From assembly GCA_021792555.1 (NCBI GenBank), contig JAJYUL010000024.1, positions 1-52,315 on the forward strand: a DNA stretch of 52,315 nucleotides, written 5' to 3'. This document shows, in pieces, positions 17,848-26,184 of this stretch. The stretch is from Pseudomonadota bacterium (GTDB taxonomy: Bacteria > Pseudomonadota > Gammaproteobacteria > Steroidobacterales > Steroidobacteraceae). Under the pieces are notes generated by a model that made no database searches, was not told the origin of the DNA, and worked only from the letters and a program-made list of their open reading frames with translations. The stretch's first letter is position 1. Each line of letters begins with the position of its first letter. The position numbers and the translations under genes are program-made.

Positions 17848-18561
17848 ATGGCAGATGCGCTCAAGACGCTGGCGGTCGTCCAGCACACTTCGGCCGAATA
17901 CCTCGGGCTGATCGAGGATCACCTGGAGTTGCGGCGGATCCGCTTCCGCTACTTTCGCCCCTTCACTGCCGGCGGCCGCACGCCGCGCGCGGAGGAGGCG
18001 GCCGACGGACTGGTGCTGCTCGGCGGCGGCCCCTGGGCGGCGAGTCCCGGCGAGCGGCGCCTGCCGTCGCTCGATCAGGAGCTTGAGTTGGCCGCCGGCG
18101 CGCTCGAGAGCGGCACACCCGTTATCGGCATCGGCCTTGGCGCCCAGATTCTCGCGCTTGCCGCGGGTGGCGGTGTGCGGCCCGGCCCGCTCGAGTTTGA
18201 GGTAGGCACCGCACGGCGAGTGGTGGACGAGGCGCTCGCCGGTTGCCTGCCGCGCCACTATCCTCTGGTGCGCTACGGTCCGGATCGATTGATGCTGCCG
18301 CCGCATGCGTACACTCTTGCCCGTGACGAGGCGGGTCACGCGGCGCTCTTTCAAGTCGGGGAGCGCGCGTTCGGCTTCGCGGGGCACCCGGGCATCAAGT
18401 CCGCGATCATCGAGGATCTGATCATGGAATTTCCTGAGGCGCCGGCCGAGACGGTGGCGCCGCTTGCTGCGCTGCGCGCGCGCCAGGCCGAGCTGCACGC
18501 GGCGCTCGGGGCGGTGATGACCGGATTGATCCGCTGCCTCGGTCTGATGCGCGAGGCGTAG
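17848..18561 (+). CDS. class-I glutamine-amidotransferase-like protein, catalytic residues lost
   Basis: 237 residues with a class-I GATase fold: GLVLLGGGP strand, the nucleophile-elbow segment VIGIGLGAQ, and FGFAGHPG near the C-terminus. In active enzymes the elbow is GxCxG; here residue 96 is Gly in place of Cys, and the HPE motif reads His180-Pro-Gly, so the triad Glu is gone too. It cannot hydrolyse glutamine as known enzymes do. It sits eight bases after the lipoate ligase, in a slot where other lip-shdr clusters also carry a GATase-like gene (possibly the one called lipX; from memory). A scaffold or sulfur-donor-binding role is possible; unknown. Confidence 0.85.
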   Translation: MADALKTLAVVQHTSAEYLGLIEDHLELRRIRFRYFRPFTAGGRTPRAEEAADGLVLLGGGPWAASPGERRLPSLDQELELAAGALESGTPVIGIGLGAQILALAAGGGVRPGPLEFEVGTARRVVDEALAGCLPRHYPLVRYGPDRLMLPPHAYTLARDEAGHAALFQVGERAFGFAGHPGIKSAIIEDLIMEFPEAPAETVAPLAALRARQAELHAALGAVMTGLIRCLGLMREA

Positions 18562-18639
18562 AATTGACAAAGCGCAATTTTACTTGCGGTTTGCAGGGAG
18601 AGATATTAGGATTTTCTCATAGACGATCCGGGGGGATCG
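18562..18639 (+). promoter_or_regulatory. shdr leader: AATTG-N8-CAATT repeat, TTGACA, and hairpin
   Basis: The roughly 100 bases before dsrE3C are AT-richer than their surroundings. They hold AATTG (18562-18566) and CAATT (18575-18579), eight bases apart, overlapping a TTGACA hexamer (18564-18569). A later repeat CGATCC (18624-18629) and GGATCG (18634-18639) forms a short hairpin. The ATTx-N8-xAAT layout resembles sites of BigR/SqrR-type ArsR repressors. A second promoter for the shdr core, controlled by sHdrR, is inferred. Confidence 0.45.
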
Positions 18640-18663
18640 CCGTCACAGAAGAGGCCGCATCGA

Positions 18664-19041
18664 ATGGCTTCAAAGCTCCTGATCGTCATGGCCAACACCG
18701 ATCCGCGCAACGGCGCGGAGCTCGGGGCGCCGATCTTCCAGGCCACCGTCGCCGCCGCGATGGAATTCGAGGTGGAGGTCATCTGCACCGCCGCCGCGGG
18801 GCTGCTGCTGAAGAAAGGCGTCGCGGAGAATCTGCGCGTCAAGGCCGGCTCACCGAAATCCGTGCTCGACTTCATCGTCGATGCGCACGAGGCGGGGGTG
18901 AAGTTCCTCTGCTGCTCGCCGAATCTCGATCTGTTCGAAATGACCGAGGCGGACATGATTCCGCAGTGCAGCGGCATCGTCGGCGGCGCGTATTTGATCG
19001 AACGTGTCATGGATGATGATTACAAGGTGCTGACTTACTAG
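18664..19041 (+). CDS. dsrE3C: DsrE3C-type sulfur carrier
   Basis: 125 residues of the DsrE superfamily, starting KLLIVMANTDPRNG and carrying the conserved LCCSPNLDLF segment whose cysteine should hold persulfide. In sHdr organisms a DsrE3-type protein works with TusA to bring sulfane sulfur to the complex. It is directly upstream of shdrC1 (22-base gap) and opens the shdr core operon. GAGG at 18650-18653 serves as ribosome site. The exact subclass letter rests on gene context. Confidence 0.87.
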   Translation: MASKLLIVMANTDPRNGAELGAPIFQATVAAAMEFEVEVICTAAAGLLLKKGVAENLRVKAGSPKSVLDFIVDAHEAGVKFLCCSPNLDLFEMTEADMIPQCSGIVGGAYLIERVMDDDYKVLTY

Positions 19042-19063
19042 CAACGGGCAGCGGGGCATACCG

Positions 19064-19819
19064 ATGGAGCACTCCGGCAGCACACGAGTCCAGCAGTTCA
19101 TCGGCGATCCGCTCACGGGCAGTGCGCCGGTCGAGCGCTCGAAGCTCGAGGAAATATTCCGCGACATTCAGGCGGATCTGCGCTTCGATCATCAGTTGAA
19201 CGGTTGCCTCAACTGCGGCATCTGCACTGCCACCTGTCCTTCCGCGCATTATTACGATTACAGCCCGCGCGAGATCGTGCAGCTTCTCTGGACCGAGAAT
19301 CTCGAGGGCATATACGACGCGATGCAGGAGAAGATCTGGGCGTGCGCGCAGTGCTACACGTGCGCCGCGCGCTGCCCGTTCGGCAACTCACCGGGCGGCC
19401 TGGTGATGCTGATGCGCGAGACGGCGATCAAGCACGGCATGGAGTCGGCGAAGAACGTTCTGCGCCCCTTCAGCCGCGTCATGCTCAAGCTCATCTCCAC
19501 CGGCAACCAGCTCTCCCCCGACATGATCAGCCGGGATGCGTTTCCGGATTGGGGCCCGAACATCTCCAAGGTGGATGCGCCGCTCGCGACGCTGCGCAAG
19601 GCGATTCCGGTGCCGACGCTGCACACCACCAAGACCGCCTGGGAGGTCAATCTGAAGACCTCTGTCGAGCTCTACACGATCTGGGAAGAGACCGGGGTGC
19701 TCGAGAGCTTAAAGGCGGTCGATCCCAATCTGTTCGATGTGATCCGCGACATCATGGACGAGAAGCGCGAGGAGTATTCCGATTGGCAGGAGGAGCAGGA
19801 GGAAGAGGACGATGACTAA
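19064..19819 (+). CDS. shdrC1: sHdrC1, iron-sulfur subunit
   Basis: 251 residues. Two 4Fe-4S motifs: CLNCGICTATCP (about residues 48-59) and CAQCYTCAARCP (about 91-102). The protein transfers electrons inside the sulfur-oxidising heterodisulfide-reductase-like complex in the cytoplasm. The C-terminal tail is extremely acidic (mostly Glu and Asp over the last 20 residues). It starts the conserved C1-B1-A-H-C2-B2 order, which defines type I sHdr clusters. Confidence 0.95.
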   Translation: MEHSGSTRVQQFIGDPLTGSAPVERSKLEEIFRDIQADLRFDHQLNGCLNCGICTATCPSAHYYDYSPREIVQLLWTENLEGIYDAMQEKIWACAQCYTCAARCPFGNSPGGLVMLMRETAIKHGMESAKNVLRPFSRVMLKLISTGNQLSPDMISRDAFPDWGPNISKVDAPLATLRKAIPVPTLHTTKTAWEVNLKTSVELYTIWEETGVLESLKAVDPNLFDVIRDIMDEKREEYSDWQEEQEEEDDD

Positions 19820-19876
19820 TCGAGCGATAGCCTTGTTCCACCGGCTTCCCCGCCACGCAATCTGAGGTGTCTAGCT

Positions 19877-21238
19877 ATGAGCAAACCCACTGATACGCCA
19901 GCCGGCGAGCGCTTCACCGGCCACGGACCGGAGTGGCAGAACACGCAGCTGAGCGCGAAGGACGCTCAGGTCGCCACCGTCTGGGTCGAGCAGATCATCA
20001 ACAAGCGCAGCATGCAGACCGGCAAGGAGCGGGTCGAGGATGTGCGCGACATCATGTGGCAGCTGGAGAAGGACGGGCAGATCGTAGTGCATCGCGTCAC
20101 CGAGGAGCACAAACCGGTGATGGTCAAGACGCTCTACGGCTGGGACAAGAAGATCCCGACCGTGCGTCTGTGGCACCATAAGTCCTGCGGGCAGTGCGGC
20201 AACATTCCGGGCTACCCCGCCTCGCTGCTGTGGCTGATGAACCAGCTCGGGACCGAGTACCTCGATGAGACGGATCAGACCTCCTGCACCGCGTGGAACT
20301 ATCACGGCTCGGGAATCGGCAACATCGAGAGCCTGGCCGCGGTGTTCCTGCGCAACTTCCATCAAGCCTACGTCGCGGCTAAGGCGCAGGGCCTGCCGGA
20401 CGGCTACTATTATCCGCTGGTGCACTGCGGCACTTCGTTCGGCAACTACAAGGAGGTGCGCGGCTACCTGCTTCATTCCGCCAAGCTGCGCGAGCGGGTG
20501 CGGCAGATTCTGGGCAAGCTCGGCCGCCTGGTCGACGGCAAGCTTCTGATCCCCGAGGAGATCGTGCATTACTCGGAATGGCTGCACGTGATGCGCGAGG
20601 AGGTCGCCAAGCTGCGGCAGATCGACTGCAGCAACATCCGGGCAACCATCCATCCGGCGTGCCACGTCTACAAGATGGTGCCCGAGGACGTCATCTATGA
20701 CGATAAGGTGCTCGACGGCAACCGGGTCGCGGTATCGACGGGCATCATGCAGACGCTCGGTGCCGAGGTCATCGACTACTCGACCTGGTATGACTGCTGC
20801 GGTTTCGGCTTCCGGCACATCATCTCCGAGCGCGAGTTCACCCGCTCGTTCGCGATCGATCGCAAGATCCGCGTCGCGGTGGAGGAAGCCCACGCCGACG
20901 TCATGATCGGACACGACACCGGCTGCATCACCACCCTCGACAAGAATCAGTGGATCAGCAAGGCCGACGGCCGGCCCGTGGGCCTGCCGGTGCTCGCCGA
21001 CTGTCAGTTCGCGGCGCTCGTGTGCGGCGCCCACCCGTACAAGATCGTGCAGTCGCACTGGCACGCCTCGGCGACCGAGGCGCTGATGGAGAAGCTCGGG
21101 ATCGACTGGCGGGCCAAGAAGGCCGAGTTCGAAGAATATCTGAAGGAGGTCGCCGCCGGCCGCGCCGAGACGCTGTACGACCCGCGGCGCAAGATCACCT
21201 CGGGTCCCGGTTTCAAACGTATTGGACAACCCGGATGA
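19877..21238 (+). CDS. shdrB1: sHdrB1, CCG-domain subunit
   Basis: 453 residues, longer than methanogen HdrB, as usual for sHdrB1. CCG-type cysteine clusters are visible: KSCGQCGN, IHPACHVYK followed by WYDCCGFGFRH, and a final pair region around LADCQFAALVCG. In HdrB such clusters bind noncubane iron-sulfur centres that handle disulfide chemistry; in sHdr they are expected to act on the LbpA- or DsrE-bound sulfur. The stop overlaps shdrA by four bases (ATGA). The opposite-strand frame of similar length is a shadow. Confidence 0.95.
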   Translation: MSKPTDTPAGERFTGHGPEWQNTQLSAKDAQVATVWVEQIINKRSMQTGKERVEDVRDIMWQLEKDGQIVVHRVTEEHKPVMVKTLYGWDKKIPTVRLWHHKSCGQCGNIPGYPASLLWLMNQLGTEYLDETDQTSCTAWNYHGSGIGNIESLAAVFLRNFHQAYVAAKAQGLPDGYYYPLVHCGTSFGNYKEVRGYLLHSAKLRERVRQILGKLGRLVDGKLLIPEEIVHYSEWLHVMREEVAKLRQIDCSNIRATIHPACHVYKMVPEDVIYDDKVLDGNRVAVSTGIMQTLGAEVIDYSTWYDCCGFGFRHIISEREFTRSFAIDRKIRVAVEEAHADVMIGHDTGCITTLDKNQWISKADGRPVGLPVLADCQFAALVCGAHPYKIVQSHWHASATEALMEKLGIDWRAKKAEFEEYLKEVAAGRAETLYDPRRKITSGPGFKRIGQPG

Positions 21239-22281
21239 GTAAACCGATTCTGATCGTCGGTGCAGGCCCAGCGGGGCTCGCAGCCGCCCATGCGCTCGCC
21301 AGTGTCGGCCAGAGCGTCGTGCTCGTCGAGAAGGCCGAGCGTCTGGGGGGCGCGCCCATTCTTTCCGGCTACGCGAAGCTCGTCCCCTCGGGGGAGTGGG
21401 CCAAGGACGCCATCGGCGGGATGGTGCGGCGGGTGCAGGAGAGCCGGCTCATCGAGGTGCATCGCGGCGCGACCGTCACCGCCTTCAGCGGCGCGCCCGG
21501 AGAGTTCAACGTCGAGCTGTCAGACGGCAAGCGCCTGCAGGCGGGGGCTGCGATCCTGTGCACGGGATTCACCCACTTCGATTCGCTCAACAAGCCGGAG
21601 TGGGGCTTCGGAACATTTCCGGACGTCGTCACCACCGCCCAGGTGGAGCAGATGATCTCTTCGGGGCAGGGCGTGCGTTGCCCCTCCGACGGCCGCAAGC
21701 CCCAGCGGGTGGCGATCCTGCTGTGCGTCGGCTCGCGCGACCGGCAGATCGGCCGCGAGTGGTGCTCGAAGATCTGCTGCACGGTGTCGGCCAACATCGC
21801 GATGGAGATCCGTGAGGAGCTGCCGGACTGCCATGTGTACGTGTACTACATGGACATCCGCACCTTCGGACTGTATGAAACGAAGTACTACTGGCGCAGC
21901 CAGGAGGAATTCAAGGTCAAGTACATCAAGGCGCGCATCGCCGAGGTGACTTCCGACGGCGAGAAGCTCATCGTCAAGGGCGAGGACACGCTCGTGAAGC
22001 GGCCTATCACCATTCCCTTCGACATGGTGGTGCATGCCATCGGCATGGATCCGAATGTCGAGAACAAGTCGATCGCCTCGGTGTTCGGCGTGACGCTCGA
22101 GGCGCACGGCTATCTGGCGCGAGGCAACTCGTACGCCAACACCGCCGAGACCTCCCGGCCAGGGGTGTTCGTGGCGGGCGCCGCGACCGGGCCGGAAACG
22201 ATCGACGATTCCATCGCGCAGGGCCACGCGGCGGCGGCGCGGGCGCTGGCGCTGATGCAGCCGGCGCAGGCGAGGGCCTGA
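21235..22281 (+). CDS. shdrA: sHdrA, FAD and iron-sulfur subunit
   Basis: 348 residues. N-terminal FAD site GAGPAGLAAA; the HdrA cluster motif CVGSRD followed by WCSKICC at about residues 162-183; and a second dinucleotide region ending in GVFVAGAATGPETID. sHdrA is the central flavoprotein of the complex and lacks the extra ferredoxin domains of methanogenic HdrA. Start ATG overlaps the shdrB1 stop. Confidence 0.95.
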   Translation: MSKPILIVGAGPAGLAAAHALASVGQSVVLVEKAERLGGAPILSGYAKLVPSGEWAKDAIGGMVRRVQESRLIEVHRGATVTAFSGAPGEFNVELSDGKRLQAGAAILCTGFTHFDSLNKPEWGFGTFPDVVTTAQVEQMISSGQGVRCPSDGRKPQRVAILLCVGSRDRQIGREWCSKICCTVSANIAMEIREELPDCHVYVYYMDIRTFGLYETKYYWRSQEEFKVKYIKARIAEVTSDGEKLIVKGEDTLVKRPITIPFDMVVHAIGMDPNVENKSIASVFGVTLEAHGYLARGNSYANTAETSRPGVFVAGAATGPETIDDSIAQGHAAAARALALMQPAQARA

Positions 22282-22291
22282 GAGGGCGCGG

Positions 22292-23167
22292 ATGATGGGC
22301 TGGCTGGCTCAACGGGGCACACGAACGCAGCCGCCTGGCGTGCGGCTCGAGCTGAGTGGTCCGCGGCTCGAGGCGAGCCTGGCGAGACTCACCGCCGGAT
22401 GCGAGCCGCACGGCGGCATCGAGCGCTACGCACAGGCGGTGAAGCTCAAGAGTGCGATGTTTCGAGACGCCCTCGGCGCGGCCGGAGAGCGCGCGGCGGA
22501 CCTGGAGCCGCAGACCTTCATGGGGCTGTGCACGTTCATGGCGACCGTGCGCAGACGTATCGCCCCCTGGCTCGAGCGGCCGCACTTCGATGCCCTCAGG
22601 GCCGAGCTCGTGCGGCTGGTCCGCGTCATGGGCGACACGGCGATCACCGACCGGGAGCTGGCCGCCTTCGGCGGGGGCTTCGTGAGCGGGGCGCCGGAGC
22701 GATGGGTGCGCGACCTCGCGGTTGAGATACTGCACAACCTCGCGCCGGAGCGCTTCCCGCTGATGAACCGCTGGGTATGGGATGCCGAGACGAACACGGG
22801 GGTGATCCGCGAGTTGTGGTTCGGGGAAGAGCGCGAAAATGCGCGCATCGAGGTGCCGGATGCCTACGCGACGTTTCTGACGCTGCGCGAGGAGCTCAGC
22901 GGATTTCTGACCGGCAACGGGTTCTTCCGGGACGTCATCTATTACGTCGACCTGCTGTGCGCCCAGGTGTACGCCGAGTACATCTGCGAGCAGGGCGGCA
23001 GTTACCTGCGCACCGATTTCTCCGCGGAGGACGATCCATTGCAGTACACGCGCCGGCTCCTCGGCCTCGATGGCGTCAGACCCGGAACGCGGCGCACGCG
23101 TCTGAAGACGATAGACGGCAAGGCTTTCGTGCTCGCCGAAGACTCACCGCACGGACTGCTCGACTGA
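22292..23167 (+). CDS. shdrH: sHdrH, conserved protein of the sHdr locus
   Basis: 291 residues, mostly helical, without cysteine motifs or known catalytic residues. Segments such as RYAQAVKLKSAMF and RFPLMNRWVWD are of the type kept in the 'hypothetical' gene always found between shdrA and shdrC2. The name follows its position in the C1-B1-A-H-C2-B2 order. Function is unknown; the fixed position suggests an assembly or structural role. ATG codons at 22292 and 22295 are both possible starts. Confidence 0.85.
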   Translation: MMGWLAQRGTRTQPPGVRLELSGPRLEASLARLTAGCEPHGGIERYAQAVKLKSAMFRDALGAAGERAADLEPQTFMGLCTFMATVRRRIAPWLERPHFDALRAELVRLVRVMGDTAITDRELAAFGGGFVSGAPERWVRDLAVEILHNLAPERFPLMNRWVWDAETNTGVIRELWFGEERENARIEVPDAYATFLTLREELSGFLTGNGFFRDVIYYVDLLCAQVYAEYICEQGGSYLRTDFSAEDDPLQYTRRLLGLDGVRPGTRRTRLKTIDGKAFVLAEDSPHGLLD

Positions 23168-23175
23168 GGCTCCTG

Positions 23176-23955
23176 ATGCCCATCCACGAAAAATCGCTGA
23201 TCCGGCCCGAAAACCTCAAGACCCACGAACAGCTCGTGGTCGACGGCGTCGATGTGTCCGGGCACTGGAGCACGTTCATCCAGTCGCGCGTCGTGACCGA
23301 TTACAACGAGGCGCTGCAGGAGGAGATCGCCGCGCTGCCGGGTGGAGAGCACATCCATCGCTGCTGGCAGTGCGGCTCGTGCACGAACGCCTGTACGGTC
23401 AATGCGGTCAACCCGGACTTCAATCCCCGCTACTGGATCTACCTGGTGCGCATGGGGATGGAGTCGGAGCTGCTGCGCGACAAGGACATCATCTGGCAGT
23501 GCGTCTCGTGCAACAAGTGCACCTACGCCTGCCCGCGCGATGTGGTTCCGGAGGGCGTGATGAAAGCGCTCAGCCACTGGCTCGAGCTCAAGGGCCATAC
23601 GCGCAAGTCCCCGTCGATGATTTTTGATGAAGTGTTCACCGAACAGGTGATCCAGCGCGGCCGCATCGAGGAAGGCCGGATCATCCAGCGCTTCTTCCGC
23701 CGCACCGGTCAGGCGCTCGGGCAGGACTGGCTGATCGAGATGGGCCGGCGGCTGCTGCGGCGGCTGCCCCTCGGCATGTTGACGCGGCTCGGCCTCGCGA
23801 GCGTGCGCGCGCCGCGTACGCATGGCTGGGCTCGATCGCGCGAGGCGCTGCGCGAGTACGTGGCGGAGGAACACGCCCGCCAGCGTCGGGCGCTCGGGCT
23901 CAGCGAGCTGATCGAGGGCGCGCAGCGCGACGCGGCCGGCATCCCACACGCTTAG
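23176..23955 (+). CDS. shdrC2: sHdrC2, iron-sulfur subunit
   Basis: 259 residues. Two 4Fe-4S motifs: CWQCGSCTNACT and CVSCNKCTYACP. A basic, Arg-rich C-terminal half follows, unlike the acidic tail of sHdrC1. It forms the second electron-transfer pair with sHdrB2. ATG at 23176 lies eight bases after the shdrH stop; the longer frame to 22777 overlaps shdrH and is not used. Confidence 0.94.
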   Translation: MPIHEKSLIRPENLKTHEQLVVDGVDVSGHWSTFIQSRVVTDYNEALQEEIAALPGGEHIHRCWQCGSCTNACTVNAVNPDFNPRYWIYLVRMGMESELLRDKDIIWQCVSCNKCTYACPRDVVPEGVMKALSHWLELKGHTRKSPSMIFDEVFTEQVIQRGRIEEGRIIQRFFRRTGQALGQDWLIEMGRRLLRRLPLGMLTRLGLASVRAPRTHGWARSREALREYVAEEHARQRRALGLSELIEGAQRDAAGIPHA

Positions 23956-23966
23956 GTGACCAAGAT

Positions 23967-24905
23967 ATGTCCGATTCCAAGGCCGACAAATACCGCAAGG
24001 TCGCCTACTACCCGGGCTGCGCCCTCGAGGGGACCGGGCACGCCTACGACCGCTCGACCCGACAGGTGGGCAAGGCGCTCGGGCTCGATCTCGTCGAGGT
24101 ACGCAACTGGAACTGCTGCGGGGCGATGGAGGCGAAGAACATCGACCCGAAGGTCCAAACGTACCTGTCCTCGCGCGTGATGTCGATCGCGGCGAACGAG
24201 ATGGGCATGGACGTCGTGATGGCGCCCTGCAACGGCTGCTATCACAACCTGAAGAAGGCCGAGTACGATCTGGCCCACGATGCGGACAGCGCACAGGTGG
24301 TCGGGCGGCTCGCGGAAAAGGCCGGCGAGACGGCATACCGAGCCGGGCAGGTCGAGACCATCCATGCGCTGGAGTGGATCAAGTCGGCCATCGGTGAGCA
24401 GGGGCTGCGCGAGCGGATCCGCGGCGGGCTGAAGGGCTTGCGCGTGGCCAATTATTACGGCTGCATGTACACCCGTCCGCGGCACATCTTCCCGGAGAAG
24501 GACGCCGGTCCGGGCAGCGAGTCGACCGCCAAGCCGCATTTCATGGACGACTTGCTGGCAGCCGCCGGAGCCCAGAACGTCGAGTTCGCGCTGAAGACCG
24601 CCTGCTGCGGCGGGGCGCACACGCTTTCCGACAGCGACATGTCGACTCGGCTCGTGCTCAACATCCTGCAGGCGGCCGAGGCGGCCGGCGCCGAGGTGAT
24701 CGCCACGGAGTGCCCCACTTGTCATTCGGGGCTCGAGATGCACCAGGTGCGCGCGGAGAAGCGCTTCGGCAAGAAGACTCAGGTCAAGATCGTCTACTTC
24801 ACGCAGTTGCTCGGGATCGCGCTCGGGCTCTCCCCGCGCAAGGTGGGACTGCACGAGAACGTCTCGGACGTGTTTGCAGCGCTGCAGAGCAGAGGGGTGG
24901 CGTGA
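23967..24905 (+). CDS. shdrB2: sHdrB2, CCG-domain subunit
   Basis: 312 residues with two complete CCG-type domains: YYPGCAL with NWNCCGAME and CNGCYHN, then YYGCMYTR with ACCGGAHT and CPTCHSG. Length and motif set match HdrB, so two noncubane clusters can be expected. It ends the core complex genes. Its stop overlaps the next small gene through a GTGA junction. Confidence 0.95.
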   Translation: MSDSKADKYRKVAYYPGCALEGTGHAYDRSTRQVGKALGLDLVEVRNWNCCGAMEAKNIDPKVQTYLSSRVMSIAANEMGMDVVMAPCNGCYHNLKKAEYDLAHDADSAQVVGRLAEKAGETAYRAGQVETIHALEWIKSAIGEQGLRERIRGGLKGLRVANYYGCMYTRPRHIFPEKDAGPGSESTAKPHFMDDLLAAAGAQNVEFALKTACCGGAHTLSDSDMSTRLVLNILQAAEAAGAEVIATECPTCHSGLEMHQVRAEKRFGKKTQVKIVYFTQLLGIALGLSPRKVGLHENVSDVFAALQSRGVA

Positions 24906-25318
24906 GATCCCTCGCTGAAATCGAGGCGCGCCTCACTGAGCTTCTCGAGGGCGAGCCGCGGGCGGCCGATGCCGGGGAGCTGCTCGGACTCGGCGAGGAA
25001 GTGCTCGAACACTGGGTGAGCGCGCACGGGCAGACCCCGACGCAGGAGCGGCGCGAGGGGTTCCGACTGCTCGCGCTGCACCGACAGGGCGCGCACGATG
25101 AGCCGAGCTTCAACGCCTGCCGCGAGAGCTGCCGCGAGCTCGTGTACCATTACAATCTGCTAGTATCGGAACCGGCGGCGGCCGAAACACCGGCCCGGGC
25201 GCAGACGATGGCGAGACTCGCGAATCATCTGTACCTGTTCGTCGCCGGTAAACTTCAGGTCAGGCAGCTCGGGGAGTTCTGCTGCGCGTCGCGACCGCTG
25301 CGGGCGCAGGGCGAGTGA
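24902..25318 (+). CDS. unknown protein encoded between shdrB2 and lbpA
   Basis: 138 residues, GTG start overlapping the shdrB2 stop, so it is coupled to the complex. Predicted mainly helical, with a CRESCRELVYHYNLL segment and a FCC near the C-terminus (four cysteines in all). I do not recognise the family. Well-known sHdr clusters usually pass directly from shdrB2 to lbpA, so this is an extra component, perhaps a stability factor or chaperone for the complex or for LbpA. The coding potential is supported by its tight fit between two real genes and by its codon use. Confidence 0.75.
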   Translation: MRSLAEIEARLTELLEGEPRAADAGELLGLGEEVLEHWVSAHGQTPTQERREGFRLLALHRQGAHDEPSFNACRESCRELVYHYNLLVSEPAAAETPARAQTMARLANHLYLFVAGKLQVRQLGEFCCASRPLRAQGE

Positions 25319-25360
25319 ACGGGCTGCCGCGAGGCATACTTCTGACAGAGGACTGAATCC

Positions 25361-25804
25361 ATGGCCACTGTGCGCGGCTGCAATCTACCCGATGAGCTGT
25401 TGTACGACGTTCAGAACCAGATCTGGTTCCAGGAACTCGGGGACGGCAACGTCAAAGTCGGGATGACCGCGGTGGCGACCGCCATGGCCGGGCGCCTGGT
25501 GGCCTTTACCCCCAAGAGCGTCGGCAAGGAGGTCAAGGCCGGCAAGTCCTGCGCGACCATCGAGTCCGGCAAGTGGGTCGGACCGGCCAAGGTCGCCAGC
25601 GGCGGCACCATCGTCGAGGTCAACGAGGCGCTGGTTGCAACGCCTTCGCTGGCCAACGAGGATCCCTACGGCAAGGGTTGGCTGCTCATCATCAAGCCCG
25701 AGGCGTGGGACTCGGTCAAGCCGACGCTGATTCCGGGCAGCGCGGTCGCTGCTCCCTACGAGGCGAAGATGGTCGCGGATGGGTTCGCCGGATGCGCGCC
25801 GTGA
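25361..25804 (+). CDS. lbpA: LbpA, lipoate-binding protein of the sHdr system
   Basis: 147 residues, GcvH-like. It opens with VRGCNLPDELLYD, typical of LbpA, and the lipoyl-lysine is Lys71 in the ATIESGKWVGPAKV segment. LbpA is a dedicated carrier distinct from glycine-cleavage GcvH; its lipoyl arm is thought to hold the sulfur substrate while the sHdr complex oxidises it. The lip genes at 14.4-17.8 kb and lipT at 26.2 kb serve this protein. Its 3' end overlaps the start of the regulator gene by 13 bases. Confidence 0.96.
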   Translation: MATVRGCNLPDELLYDVQNQIWFQELGDGNVKVGMTAVATAMAGRLVAFTPKSVGKEVKAGKSCATIESGKWVGPAKVASGGTIVEVNEALVATPSLANEDPYGKGWLLIIKPEAWDSVKPTLIPGSAVAAPYEAKMVADGFAGCAP

Positions 25805-26166
25805 AGCGTGCCACGGCCGCGGCCGTGCGGCGTCCCGTTCCCCTCGTCGGTGTGCTTCGTCCTCAGCAGCTCAGCGAGATGCAGGCCAATGCCAACCGCG
25901 TGTCCGACGTGCTCAAGGCGATCGCCAACGGTGCGCGTCTGATGCTGGTGTGTCAGCTGGCCGAGGGAGAGAAATCCGTCGGACAGCTCACCGCCTGCGT
26001 CGGGCTCGCACAATCGGCCGTCTCGCAGCATCTGGCGCTGCTGCGCAGGCACCACGTGGTCACGACGCGCCGGCACGGCCAGTCGGTCTACTATGGCCTG
26101 GCGAGTGCGGAAGTCGCGGAAGTGATCAAGACGCTGCACGATCAGTTCTGTCCGAAACGGCGCTGA
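25792..26166 (+). CDS. shdrR: ArsR-family regulator sHdrR
   Basis: 124 residues. Winged-helix core with KAIANGARLMLVCQLAEG and the recognition helix AQSAVSQHLALLRRH. Cys54 and Cys120 are 66 residues apart, the same spacing as the redox pair in the persulfide sensors SqrR (41/107) and BigR (42/108); a third cysteine, Cys69, is extra. It should repress the sulfur genes until persulfides form a tetrasulfide or disulfide bridge. The first 29 residues are a basic extension; ATG at codon 30 is an alternative start. Candidate operators lie at 14353-14387 and 18562-18579. Confidence 0.85.
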   Translation: MRAVKRATAAAVRRPVPLVGVLRPQQLSEMQANANRVSDVLKAIANGARLMLVCQLAEGEKSVGQLTACVGLAQSAVSQHLALLRRHHVVTTRRHGQSVYYGLASAEVAEVIKTLHDQFCPKRR

Positions 26167-26184
26167 GGCCGCCGCCGCGCGCCC

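Noticed and set aside
19871-21229. 452-residue minus-strand frame opposite shdrB1
   Set aside because: Shadow of a strongly conserved gene in high-GC DNA; no ribosome site or motif.
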